29,445 nucleotides of DNA from assembly GCA_900313765.1 (NCBI GenBank), contig OMSN01000008.1, positions 1 to 29,445 on the forward strand, in the 5' to 3' direction. Position numbers and translations under genes: made by a program. Position 1 is the first letter of the stretch, and each line of letters opens with the position of its first letter. This document shows, piece after piece, positions 16,539 to 24,398 of this stretch. Below the pieces are notes generated by a model. That model did not search any database, was not told the origin of the DNA, and worked only from the letters and a program-made list of their open reading frames with translations. This DNA is from an uncultured Eubacteriales bacterium. GTDB taxonomy: Bacteria; Bacillota; Clostridia; Lachnospirales; Lachnospiraceae.

Positions 16539-17446
16539 GTATTCTCTCCTTTGTAGATCTCCATGACCTCATCCAGCGTCGGCATGGCAGGCTGTCCGCC
16601 TGTCTTGCACACAGTCTTTGCACTGCAGCAGGTCGCGAATCTGCATGCTTCAAACAGATCCATCTCTTTGATCAGCGCATAGCACAGCCCGCCTATAAAT
16701 GAATCCCCGGCTCCGGTTGACTCCACAGCCTGGACCTTTTTCGATGGAACCATCTCTGTCTTTGTGCCGTCGCAGACTACCGATCCTGCTTTACCCAGTG
16801 TGAATATGCAGGCTGTTCCCAGCCTCTTTGTCATTTCCCGGATCTCTTTTTCCGCAGTTTCTACAGAATCGATCTGCATGTTGCCATAGAAAGATGCCTC
16901 AACTTCATTTACGATAAACAGATCCAGTTTCTTAAGCGTATCCTCGGGAAGGGCTGCATTCAGGATAATAAAAGCGCCTTTCTCCCTGCACATATCTATG
17001 GCATAGAGGATCGTGTCAATGGGAATTTCAAGCTGGAAGACTACGATAGTTTCAGGAGTGATAACATTCGCAAGCTCGTCAATATCTTTCCTGGTGACAC
17101 AATCATTTGCGCCTCTCACTACAGAAGCACGGATACCGCCGTCGTACAGGGACTGGGCGACAGACATTCCGCTGTTTCCCGGGACTCGCTTCAGATAATC
17201 CGTACGGACGCCATATCCTTCCACAGTTTTCTTCAGGAAATCGCCGCTGGAATCTTCACCGATACATCCTGCCATGTAGACAGGGATCCCAAGCTTTGCA
17301 GCCTGCACCGCCTGGTTCGCCCCTTTTCCGCCGCTGCAGTATTCTACAGAATCGGCAAAATTAGTTTCTCCCTCTTCCGGAAGTCTCTCCAGTTTCAGGC
17401 AGACATCATAATTCAGGCTGCCTATCACTACTACCTTGTCGTACAT
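16535..17446 (-). CDS. PfkB-family carbohydrate kinase (second ribokinase-like enzyme)
   Basis: A 303-aa PfkB kinase, distinct from the ribokinase at the end of the locus. Signature 1 is GGKGANQ (39-45). Signature 2 is ESTGAGDSF (242-250) with catalytic Asp248. The first position of signature 2 is Glu where Asp is usual. The frame is open 36 codons further upstream, but only the ATG at 17446 gives the normal kinase N-terminus MYDKVVVIGSLNYDV, and it has GGGAGG 6-8 bases before it. It follows DUF4867 by 14 bases and overlaps the isomerase start by 4 bases. It presumably phosphorylates the product of the isomerase, or its substrate. Confidence 0.9.
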   Translation of the reverse strand: MYDKVVVIGSLNYDVCLKLERLPEEGETNFADSVEYCSGGKGANQAVQAAKLGIPVYMAGCIGEDSSGDFLKKTVEGYGVRTDYLKRVPGNSGMSVAQSLYDGGIRASVVRGANDCVTRKDIDELANVITPETIVVFQLEIPIDTILYAIDMCREKGAFIILNAALPEDTLKKLDLFIVNEVEASFYGNMQIDSVETAEKEIREMTKRLGTACIFTLGKAGSVVCDGTKTEMVPSKKVQAVESTGAGDSFIGGLCYALIKEMDLFEACRFATCCSAKTVCKTGGQPAMPTLDEVMEIYKGENT

Positions 17447-17460
17447 TGTTTTCCTCCCGG

Positions 17461-18096
17461 TTATCTCTCCAGATCCGCCATCGTCCAGTTTGGCCCGTAC
17501 AGTCCGGTAAGAACACCAGAATCCATACCTGCGTCCGGATGGGCGATCAGCCATTTATTCCTTGCCCGGAGAAGCCTGTCTTCCTCTGTCACCGCAGTAA
17601 ATCCGCGATCCAGCGGGGTGTTGGTCCCTCTCGGAAGGAAGGTAGCATGTGCGTATCCCTCCTCCTTCACATGGCAGGCACAATAATGAAGCGTTGTTGC
17701 GTAAAACTCGACCGCCATACCTTCCGTAACGTAGAATGCTTCTACTTTTTCGGTGTCATAGCGCATGCCAGGTTCGATATCCTGCTGCCTTCCAACCAGC
17801 ACGATATAGTCGGTAGCGGCGATATTCACTTCCGAACCTCTGTGATATTCCAGCGCATCCAGCCTGTCATTATGTCCCATACAATAGCCAAGTTCCGCAC
17901 CAAGCTGTCCGTAAAACCGCTCTTCAAACTCCCTGAATACAGGCAATGCCTCCAGTTCAGGGACACTTGCCACATATTCTACCGGATCCGGGATCTGCTT
18001 CTTCTTCATGGCATCGATTACACCACTGAAGTCATATCCCTCAATGACCCTGCCATAAACTGTGAACTCTGGATCCCTGACATCATATACTTTCAT
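17461..18096 (-). CDS. DUF4867 family protein (cupin-like), function unknown
   Basis: A 211-aa protein that matches the DUF4867 style seen in Clostridia sugar loci. No reaction is established to my knowledge. The sequence looks like a cupin barrel with plausible metal ligands: GHND (His75), EYHRGSEVN (Glu83, His85, Glu89) and TTLHYCACH (His137, His142). This resembles the ligand pattern of cupin sugar isomerases. The run LPRGTNT near the C-terminus is typical of the family. GGAGAG lies about 8 bases before the ATG. It sits between permease and PfkB kinase, 15 and 14 bases from them. An isomerase or mutarotase role would fit, but that is a guess. Confidence 0.82.
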   Translation of the reverse strand: MKVYDVRDPEFTVYGRVIEGYDFSGVIDAMKKKQIPDPVEYVASVPELEALPVFREFEERFYGQLGAELGYCMGHNDRLDALEYHRGSEVNIAATDYIVLVGRQQDIEPGMRYDTEKVEAFYVTEGMAVEFYATTLHYCACHVKEEGYAHATFLPRGTNTPLDRGFTAVTEEDRLLRARNKWLIAHPDAGMDSGVLTGLYGPNWTMADLER

Positions 18097-18111
18097 AATC
18101 GAACTCTCCGA

Positions 18112-19119
18112 TCAGTGTCTCTTCTTCTTGCTCTGGTCCAGATAGTAATTGACGATCATGACTACCAGCAGCAGTCCGCCCCATACGATCTGTCTGCATG
18201 CGTTCGGAATGAACGTATACATATTCAGCAATGAAGACAGCATCTGAATGATCAGAACTGCAAGTACGATACCTGTAACAGACCCGCTTCCTCCCAGAGG
18301 GCTTACACCACCCAGGACTGCGATCAGGATTGCCTGCATCGTATAGGTCGAACCGGTATCTGCCTTCGCAGAACTGTAACGTCCCCACATGATGATTCCG
18401 GACAGCGCTGCCAGCATGCCGCTGAACATATGCGTGCAGACCACGATCTTGAAGTTATTCAGTCCGGAGTAGACAGTCGCACGGTTATTGGTTCCGTACA
18501 TTTTCATTTCGCGTCCGAGTTTTGTCTTCTGTACAATGATTCCGGTAATCACTGCAGCTGCTGCAAAGATTACGATCGTGATCGGGAACAGTCCAAACTT
18601 CATGTTGATCATATTGCCCAGTACCTTGGGGAAGCCGCTCAGAGTAGAACCTCCCGTCAGTACAACACCAAACCCCCAGAACAGAGACTGTGTTCCGAGC
18701 GTGGCCAGCATTGCAGGAATCCCCAGTCCAGAGATCAGGACACCGTTGAGAATTCCGCCGATTGCGCCGATCAGCAGTGCAACCACAAAACTGGCAAGGA
18801 CAAGGCTGGTTCCGCCTTCACCATCTCCATGGTAGAAGTGAAGCACAAACAGTCCCGCTACAATGGAGGACAGGTTTGCAAGATAGACTGCACTCAGGTC
18901 GATGCCGCCAATGATCAGCGCCATACCGATGCCGATTGCAAGAAGCCCGTACTCAGGAAACTGTCTGAACATTGCCAGGAAGTTATCCGGGCTCAGGAAG
19001 TTTTTACCCTGAAGCAGAGAGCAGGCGATAAACACTACTACAAAGAGTGCGACCATGCGGGCAGAGCTGTTATCAAGGATCATTTCCAATGGCTTTTTTG
19101 CCGTAGTTTCTTTACTCAT
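18112..19119 (-). CDS. Sugar ABC transporter permease (RbsC type), second copy
   Basis: An integral membrane permease of the RbsC/BPD_transp_2 family, 335 aa, with many hydrophobic segments. It carries the conserved NGVLISGLGIPAMLATLGTQ and AVLGGVSPLGGSGSVTGIV regions. Together with the adjacent permease it should form the channel of a sugar importer energised by the RbsA-type ATPase. The frame is open upstream, but the ATG at 19119 has AGGGAGGTG just before it and starts the normal cytoplasmic head MSKETTAKKP. It begins 13 bases after the other permease stop. Two different RbsC-type permeases imply a heterodimeric channel. Confidence 0.92.
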   Translation of the reverse strand: MSKETTAKKPLEMILDNSSARMVALFVVVFIACSLLQGKNFLSPDNFLAMFRQFPEYGLLAIGIGMALIIGGIDLSAVYLANLSSIVAGLFVLHFYHGDGEGGTSLVLASFVVALLIGAIGGILNGVLISGLGIPAMLATLGTQSLFWGFGVVLTGGSTLSGFPKVLGNMINMKFGLFPITIVIFAAAAVITGIIVQKTKLGREMKMYGTNNRATVYSGLNNFKIVVCTHMFSGMLAALSGIIMWGRYSSAKADTGSTYTMQAILIAVLGGVSPLGGSGSVTGIVLAVLIIQMLSSLLNMYTFIPNACRQIVWGGLLLVVMIVNYYLDQSKKKRH

Positions 19120-19132
19120 CACAGCACCTCCC

Positions 19133-20137
19133 TTACTGATCCGACACTGCAACATGCAGTGTATTCTTACGAGTCTTCTCCTGAACCGCGGAAACGCCGG
19201 TACCAACGATGATGATCAGGCCGGTAAAGACGCGGGCCCAGACAGTCGGGATTCCAAGAAGGATCAGGCTGTTTGATACAAGTGTCATCAGAGCGGTACC
19301 AAGGATGGCGCCGATCACAGATCCTTTGCCGCCGACCAGAGAAACACCGCCGAGGACACAAGCTGCGATAACATCCATCTCCATGCCGATCATATTGTTC
19401 GGGTTGACCGTCATCATCATGGACGCGCGGCAGACACCGATAAATCCTGCCATAGCTCCGGAGAAGCAGAAGATAAACATCCGGATTCCAAATACATTGA
19501 AGCCGGCTCTTGCAGCTGCGACTTCATCGCCGCCGACCGCATAGATTCCACGGCCAAGCATGGTCTTGTTTAAAATGAACCAGCCGATCAGCACCAGTAC
19601 GACTGCGAATCCGAAATGCACCGGAAGATTGGAACTGAATCCTGTCTGCGCATTGGTACCGGTCAGGATCTTCGCTTCGCCAAGCTGATAAAGCGGATAG
19701 GTCAGCGGATACTCAGAAGATCCGAGAATACCCTGCATCACACCGATCCACAGAGAAGATGCACCGAGGGTTACGATCATTGCCGGGAACTTATATTTGG
19801 CAACGATAAAGCCATTTACAGCGCCCATGCACAGACCAAGTGCCATGGCAACAAGGAAATACGGAATCGGGTTGCTGAAAGCACCGTCCAGCTTCGTACA
19901 GACAAAATACATGGACAGGGACGCAATCGCAGGGAATGAGCAGTCAACACCGCCTGAGATCAGAACCATCATCTCTCCGACCGCGAACATCATCGGGATC
20001 GTCAGCGAACGAAGAAGGTCAACAATGTTGTTCGGTGTGAAGAACTGTCCGCTCCTTGCCTGAATGATCAGGCAGAATGCGATCAGGATGAGCGCCACAT
20101 AAAACTCTGTTTTCTTTGTCAGTCTCTTTAAACTCAT
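19133..20137 (-). CDS. Sugar ABC transporter permease (RbsC type), first copy
   Basis: A 334-aa membrane permease of the RbsC family. Recognisable pieces are VNGFIVAKYKFPAMIVTLGA and the cytoplasmic coupling region AACVLGGVSLVGGKGSVIGA. A short basic head, MSLKRLTKKTEF, precedes the first membrane segment. The ATG at 20137 has AAGGAGGGG 7 bases upstream and lies 13 bases after the ATPase stop. Upstream in-frame codons would overlap the ATPase gene and lack a site. It probably pairs with the next permease as the two halves of the translocation path. Confidence 0.92.
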   Translation of the reverse strand: MSLKRLTKKTEFYVALILIAFCLIIQARSGQFFTPNNIVDLLRSLTIPMMFAVGEMMVLISGGVDCSFPAIASLSMYFVCTKLDGAFSNPIPYFLVAMALGLCMGAVNGFIVAKYKFPAMIVTLGASSLWIGVMQGILGSSEYPLTYPLYQLGEAKILTGTNAQTGFSSNLPVHFGFAVVLVLIGWFILNKTMLGRGIYAVGGDEVAAARAGFNVFGIRMFIFCFSGAMAGFIGVCRASMMMTVNPNNMIGMEMDVIAACVLGGVSLVGGKGSVIGAILGTALMTLVSNSLILLGIPTVWARVFTGLIIIVGTGVSAVQEKTRKNTLHVAVSDQ

Positions 20138-20150
20138 CTTCAGCCCCTCC

Positions 20151-21641
20151 TTAGTACTCAACCGAAAGCTTCGAAAGGGTCTCTTCATCCAGATCCTTTG
20201 TCATTCTCTCATCGACAAGGTGTCCGCGTCTCATGATCAGAACCCTGTTGCAGTTCAGAAGCACCTCACGGATATCATCGGAAATGATGATCACGGCAAG
20301 GCCGCTTTCGGCAAGCTTTTTGGTCAGGTTATAGATGTCGTATTTTGCACCGATATCCACACCGACAGTGGGTCCGTTCAATATAAGGACCTTCAGATCA
20401 AGGGCAAGCCATTTTGCAAGGACACACTTCTGTGCGTTTCCGCCGGACAGTGTTCTCATGGTGTCAGCCGCGCTGCCGATCTTGATCGACAGTTCTCCGA
20501 CCCAGTGGTTTACCAGACTGTCGATCGCATTCTGATCCATCATGGGACCTTTCCTGCAGTCACTCCAGCGGGTAACGGAGATGTTGTCGGAAATCGACTG
20601 ATCCATGAACAGACCCATGACATTTCTCTCGGGCGGCACATAGCCGATCCCGCCTGCCATGGCTTCCTGGACATTTTTGAACTGTACCTCTTTCCCTTCC
20701 AGGAAGATCTGTCCGGAATCTGCCTTGTGAACACCGAAGATCGTCTCTGCAAGCTCGGTACGTCCGGAGCCCAGAAGACCGGTGATTCCAAGAATCTCAC
20801 CTGCCTTGATGGAGAAACTGCAGTCCTTGTAACCATCTTTCAGAGACAGATTCTTTACTTCAAGAACGGTTCCTGCTTCTCTCTTCTCGTCATAAGTAAA
20901 TGCTTCTTCCTCGATATCACGTCCTGTCATATAGTGTGTAAACAGAGCCTGATTGAGTTCCTTCGTCGGTCCGGAATAGACGTTGTGACCGGAGCGGAAG
21001 ATGGTGAAATGGTCTGCGATCTCGAACACTTCATCCAGCTTATGAGAAACGAACAGAACCGAGATTCCCTTTTTCTGGAGTCCACGGATCACCTCGAACA
21101 GGTTCTTGACCTCTTTCTGGGTAATTGCTGTGGTCGGCTCGTCCATTATGATCAGTTTTGCGTCATATAAAAGAGCACGGGAGATTGCGATCAGCTGCTT
21201 ATCCGCAACCGTCAGGTTCTCAACATACTCGTCAAGGTCCACATCAAAATCGATGGTGGAAAGCGCCTTATGGGCGATCTCGTCAAATCTTTTCTTACTG
21301 ACGAATTTTCTTCCGCTGGATTTCTCCATCGTAATCGCCAGGTTCTCTCTGACGGTGAGATTCGGAAACACCGACAGATCCTGATAGATGACCTGCACGC
21401 CGGCCTCGATAGCCTGCTGGGTCGTAAGTTTCGTATATTCTTTGCCGTCGATCTCGATCGTCCCGGCATCCGGTGTATAGAATCCGGAAATGACATTGAT
21501 AATGGTAGACTTTCCGCAGCCGTTCTCGCCCGCGAGGCAGTGTACCTCACCCTTCTTAATGACAAGATCTACTCCATCCAGTGCCTTGACACCGCCGAAA
21601 TATTTCTTGACCCCTGTTACTTTAATGATGTTCTCAGACAC
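20151..21641 (-). CDS. Sugar ABC transporter ATPase (RbsA type, two fused nucleotide-binding domains)
   Basis: A 496-aa ATPase with two tandem ABC domains, as in RbsA/MglA. The first is intact: Walker A GENGCGKS (38-45), signature LTVADKQ (143-149) and Walker B LIIMDEPTT (Asp167/Glu168). The second has the shortened Walker A GLLGSGRT (about 289-296), a good LSGGNAQK signature (398-405), but Walker B reads LILNGPTVGVD. Asn422-Gly423 thus replace the Asp-Glu pair, so this half is probably non-hydrolytic. The start is GTG at 21641 with GGAGGG 7 bases upstream. A TTG at 21656 lies within that site. It is separated from the binding-protein gene by a 15-bp hairpin. Confidence 0.92.
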   Translation of the reverse strand: MSENIIKVTGVKKYFGGVKALDGVDLVIKKGEVHCLAGENGCGKSTIINVISGFYTPDAGTIEIDGKEYTKLTTQQAIEAGVQVIYQDLSVFPNLTVRENLAITMEKSSGRKFVSKKRFDEIAHKALSTIDFDVDLDEYVENLTVADKQLIAISRALLYDAKLIIMDEPTTAITQKEVKNLFEVIRGLQKKGISVLFVSHKLDEVFEIADHFTIFRSGHNVYSGPTKELNQALFTHYMTGRDIEEEAFTYDEKREAGTVLEVKNLSLKDGYKDCSFSIKAGEILGITGLLGSGRTELAETIFGVHKADSGQIFLEGKEVQFKNVQEAMAGGIGYVPPERNVMGLFMDQSISDNISVTRWSDCRKGPMMDQNAIDSLVNHWVGELSIKIGSAADTMRTLSGGNAQKCVLAKWLALDLKVLILNGPTVGVDIGAKYDIYNLTKKLAESGLAVIIISDDIREVLLNCNRVLIMRRGHLVDERMTKDLDEETLSKLSVEY

Positions 21642-21700
21642 ACTCAAACCCTCCAACTTTCAGCTATGCTGTTTTCTCTCAGAGCGTCGCCTATTAAAAG

Positions 21701-21737
21701 AGGTTCCTGCTCCTGCGTACAACAGGAGCAGGAACCT
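21701..21737 (-). terminator. Intercistronic hairpin between binding protein and ATPase genes
   Basis: AGGTTCCTGCTCCTG (21701-21715) and CAGGAGCAGGAACCT (21723-21737) form a perfect 15-bp stem with a 7-base loop, ending in CTTTTAA on the minus strand. This position is typical for a partial terminator or 3' stabiliser that keeps binding-protein mRNA more abundant than the transporter mRNA. Confidence 0.8.
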
Positions 21738-21775
21738 GGTTTATTTAACGTAATTCCTACTTTCAGATAGGATCA

Positions 21776-22795
21776 TCAGAAGTTGTAATCATCAACGTTG
21801 TCAGCAGTGATTGCGATAGAAGCATCTCCCATCAGAAGGTTGTCATCATCCGCAGAAACCTTCAGATTGTCATATCCTGCGATACCAAGATCTGTTCCTT
21901 CGCCGATCTCCTTGCCATCCAGAACCTGAGTTGCCAGGTTGCACATTGCATAACCTGCGTCTGCCGGATCCCACAGAGTGATGGTGTCAAGGTCGCCGGA
22001 CTTAAGAAGATTGCGGCACTCATTCGGCATACCGGTACCAACTACGAATACCTTGCCCTTCAGGCCGAGCTCGTTGATCGCACGAGCAACACCAGGAGTG
22101 TCATCAGAAGAAGAACCGGTAAATCCCTTGATGTTGGGGTTGGTCTTCAGATACTGCTTCGCAACTTCATAAGCGGTCTCAGCAGAGTTCTCAGACTCAA
22201 GTCTCTTCTCAGCTGCCAGAGTCATATTCGGGTAAGCTTCTTCCTGACGTGCAACTGCACCGTCTGCCCACTCGTTATGGGAAGCGGAGGTCAGATAACC
22301 AACCATCGTGATGTATTCGCCCTCTTCGCCCATCAGCTTTGCAAGCTCGTCCATGATGAATGCGCCGTATCCGGCATTGTCGAATGCTTCTACGTCATAG
22401 TCACAGTTCTCAACGGAAGAACCTTCGTGGCAGATGACCTTGATTCCTTTTTCTCTTGCTTCTGCAAGAACATTCTCACATGCAGCCGGATCGATCGGTA
22501 CTACGCAGATAGCATCCGGGTTCTGAGAAACAACATCCTGAAGGACCTGGATCTGCTGAGCGGAGTCTGTATCGGACGGGCCGGTCATGTAAGCATTGAT
22601 CCCGGTCTCTTCTGCATAGCGCTTGATGCCCTCTTCCATTCTGACGAACCAGCCGTTGGTGTTGCCCTTAACTACGACTGCGATGGTGTAATCTTTTGCT
22701 TCGGCTTCGTCTGCCATAGCGGTAAAGCTGAGGCAGCTGATGGACATAACCGCTGCTGCGCCAAGAGCAAGAACTTTCTTCAGTGTCTTCTTCAT
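21776..22795 (-). CDS. Sugar ABC transporter substrate-binding protein (RbsB-like)
   Basis: A 339-aa type I periplasmic-binding-protein-fold receptor that delivers a sugar to the RbsA/RbsC importer. The signal peptide is MKKTLKKVLALGAAAVMSIS..., with likely signal-peptidase-I cleavage after TAMA near residue 28. The mature part starts KDYTIAVVVKGNTNGWF, the usual first strand. Other typical pieces are QVLQDVVSQNPDAICVVPID and IKGFTGSSSDDTPG. No convincing lipobox is present. The only nearby cysteine (21) is preceded by SIS, which is unusual for a cell without an outer membrane. AAGGAGGG stands 7-8 bases upstream. It is the first gene after the promoter and operator at 22918-22968. Confidence 0.93.
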   Translation of the reverse strand: MKKTLKKVLALGAAAVMSISCLSFTAMADEAEAKDYTIAVVVKGNTNGWFVRMEEGIKRYAEETGINAYMTGPSDTDSAQQIQVLQDVVSQNPDAICVVPIDPAACENVLAEAREKGIKVICHEGSSVENCDYDVEAFDNAGYGAFIMDELAKLMGEEGEYITMVGYLTSASHNEWADGAVARQEEAYPNMTLAAEKRLESENSAETAYEVAKQYLKTNPNIKGFTGSSSDDTPGVARAINELGLKGKVFVVGTGMPNECRNLLKSGDLDTITLWDPADAGYAMCNLATQVLDGKEIGEGTDLGIAGYDNLKVSADDDNLLMGDASIAITADNVDDYNF

Positions 22796-22917
22796 GTGTT
22801 TTCCCTCCTTAGGAATGTTGGTGATCTGCCTTCCGGCATGTTTCTGTTCACAGGCCCCTGCCTGATGAATCGCTATGAATCCCGGTGATTTTGTGCATGT
22901 TGACTATCTTTCTGAAA

Positions 22918-22933
22918 ATGTAACCGGTTTCAT
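22918..22933. promoter_or_regulatory. LacI/CcpA-type operator at the transcript start of the transporter operon
   Basis: ATGTAACCGGTTTCAT is a near-perfect palindrome centred on CG. It lies just downstream of the -10 element (about +1 to +16), an ideal place for repression. It differs from the CcpA cre consensus at one position (C before the central CG), so either the local LacI protein or CcpA could bind. Confidence 0.75.
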
Positions 22934-22939
22934 GATCAC

Positions 22940-22968
22940 ATAATAGCATCGGTTTTCACCCTTCGCAA
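22940..22968 (-). promoter_or_regulatory. Promoter of the sugar transporter/catabolic operon
   Basis: On the minus strand, TTGCGA (22963-22968), a 17-base spacer and TATTAT (22940-22945). The predicted start near 22933 gives a leader of about 138 bases before the binding-protein ATG. The leader can form small hairpins but I recognise no riboswitch class. The rest of the 435-base gap holds two palindromes and the upstream terminator. Confidence 0.75.
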
Positions 22969-23096
22969 TACCCTTTTTTGACAATCAGGCAACTTTGTGA
23001 GAAAGCGACAGAATACCTGAGGTTTGCATTTTTGCGAAAAAAGTGCTGCGAAATCGTTTTATTACACGTTTTTCTTGATCCAGCCAAGTCGGAGTG

Positions 23097-23116
23097 AAAT
23101 GTAACCGATTACATTT
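23097..23116. promoter_or_regulatory. Second LacI/CcpA-type operator upstream of the transporter promoter
   Basis: AAATGTAACCGATTACATTT has perfect 8-bp arms around CCGA and shares ATGTAACCG-TT-CAT with the site at 22918. The centres are about 181 bases apart, which could allow repression by looping. It lies just downstream of the terminator that ends the transaldolase transcript. Confidence 0.72.
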
Positions 23117-23135
23117 TTAATTGGCTATATTGCAC

Positions 23136-23171
23136 AAAAACAGCCCGGAAGCATTTTGCCTCCGGGCTGTT
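23136..23171 (-). terminator. Rho-independent terminator after the transaldolase gene
   Basis: AACAGCCCGGA (23139-23149) pairs with TCCGGGCTGTT (23161-23171), with an 11-base loop. On the minus strand the stem is followed by TTTTTG. It separates the rbsD-transaldolase transcript from the transporter operon. Confidence 0.85.
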
Positions 23172-23230
23172 CCCTGATTCTATTCGGTTCTATATTCACT
23201 GCTTGATGTTTAATGAAAACAATGTACTGC

Positions 23231-23251
23231 TCAGCAGTCCAGCATGGTTTT
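23231..23251 (-). repeat. 21-nt sequence duplicated after lacI (source copy)
   Basis: This is the in-gene copy of the 21-nt sequence found at 11053-11073, coding the last residues KTMLDC and the stop of the transaldolase. Both copies are in the same orientation, about 12.2 kb apart. Confidence 0.8.
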
Positions 23252-23908
23252 ACCTACTCCGCACAGCCCTTCGAAGTCCCGGGTGAACCGCATCACTGCA
23301 CTGTCCACCTCCGCACTCCTGGCGAAGCAGTCAATCACATCCGGAGAGACGGTCACGGCTTTGACTCCGTACCGAATCAGTTCCAGCACCTGCTGCGTAT
23401 TGCGAAAACTTGCAGCCAGCAGACCGCTGTCCAGACCGTTCCGGACGATTGCGTCATGAATATCTTTTGACACCTGCACACCGTCCAGGCCCATGTTGTC
23501 AATACGGTTCACATAGGGCGCTACATACTCAGCACCGCATTTTGCTGCCAGGAATCCCTGCATCGCAGTATAGACAGCCGTTCCGATAAAGCGGATCCCC
23601 TCTGCCTTCAGAAGTTTCATTGCGCGGAACCCCTCAGGTGTGCTGGGAATCTTTACCAGCGTCCTCTCCCCTGTCTCAGCAAGGATCCTGTGCGCTTCCG
23701 CAAGAACGCCTTCCGCATCCGGAGAGAGCGCCTGTACAAACAGTTCTCCATCGTTTCCGATGATCTCCCGGATCTCTTTCAGCACTTCATATGGCGGTCT
23801 CCCGCTCTTTGCAAGTATCGACGGGTTAGTCGATACTCCATCGATCGGATAGGATGCGCAGATCCGTCTTATCTCCTGCGTATCCGCATGGTCAATACAC
23901 AATTTCAT
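23231..23908 (-). CDS. Transaldolase / fructose-6-phosphate aldolase-like protein
   Basis: A 225-aa class I aldolase of the small transaldolase subfamily (TalC/FSA). The Schiff-base lysine is Lys86 in LVKIPST, matching the position known in E. coli FSA. Other marks are GVSTNPSIL (24-32), FVQALSPDAEG and VAPYVNRIDNMG. It would cleave fructose 6-phosphate or a related sugar phosphate, or transfer dihydroxyacetone. AGAGGA lies about 9 bases upstream of the ATG. It follows rbsD by 20 bases and ends at a terminator. Short TalC-like proteins cannot be divided into aldolase and transaldolase by eye. The presence of HxlB, which makes fructose 6-phosphate, fits either. Confidence 0.9.
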   Translation of the reverse strand: MKLCIDHADTQEIRRICASYPIDGVSTNPSILAKSGRPPYEVLKEIREIIGNDGELFVQALSPDAEGVLAEAHRILAETGERTLVKIPSTPEGFRAMKLLKAEGIRFIGTAVYTAMQGFLAAKCGAEYVAPYVNRIDNMGLDGVQVSKDIHDAIVRNGLDSGLLAASFRNTQQVLELIRYGVKAVTVSPDVIDCFARSAEVDSAVMRFTRDFEGLCGVGKTMLDC

Positions 23909-23928
23909 GATAATGGTCCTCTACCTGT

Positions 23929-24324
23929 TTAAAATGTAACGCCCGCTCTGCAGATAATATTCGGATAGGGAGTAAACTCTCCGGTCCTCACCGCAAACTT
24001 CACATTCACACTCATCTTCTTGAGATCTTCATGGGAAATCATCTCTTCCTCACAGCCATCCAGTTTTTCCCTGAGATATGCCAGAAGCTCCGGATTGTTC
24101 TCGACGATCTCTTCTGCGATGGTATACCCTTCCACGCAGGTATCCTCCAGGATTGCATCCATCACCTGGCGGAAAGTGGGCACCCCGCCGGTCACCACCA
24201 GATCTATGATCGGTATCCCCTTGGGGATCGGCATCCCGGCATCTCCTACCAGGAACATGTCTTTATGGCCAAGTGCGGCAATGTGATAAGACAGTGCTGC
24301 ATTCAGTATTCCTCTTTTCTTCAT
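23929..24324 (-). CDS. rbsD: D-ribose pyranase (RbsD/FucU family)
   Basis: A 131-aa cytoplasmic mutarotase that converts the pyranose form of ribose (or allose-like sugars) to the form used by the kinase. Visible motifs are MKKRGILNAALS at the N-terminus, LGHKD with catalytic His20, VGDAGMPIP with Asp28, and the C-terminal FTPYPNIICRAGVTF. Upstream in-frame ATGs exist, but only the ATG at 24324 gives the family N-terminus, and AAAGGAGG lies 8 bases before it. It precedes the transaldolase gene. No terminator or clear promoter separates it from the MazG gene upstream, so some read-through is possible. Confidence 0.93.
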   Translation of the reverse strand: MKKRGILNAALSYHIAALGHKDMFLVGDAGMPIPKGIPIIDLVVTGGVPTFRQVMDAILEDTCVEGYTIAEEIVENNPELLAYLREKLDGCEEEMISHEDLKKMSVNVKFAVRTGEFTPYPNIICRAGVTF

Positions 24325-24398
24325 CTTTTTTCCTCCTTTATCTCTATGTCGCCCGTTTCTTTTTCCTCCAGGCTTCATTTGATCCACATTGTCATGAT

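Noticed and set aside
22796..22917. Riboswitch in the leader of the transporter operon
   Set aside because: Short hairpins such as CAGG/CCTG exist, but nothing matches a riboswitch class that I know.
10099..24324. Sulfoquinovose (sulfo-transaldolase) pathway
   Set aside because: A transaldolase, an isomerase and an importer are present, but there are three kinases and HxlB, and no sulfoquinovosidase or sulfolactaldehyde enzyme.
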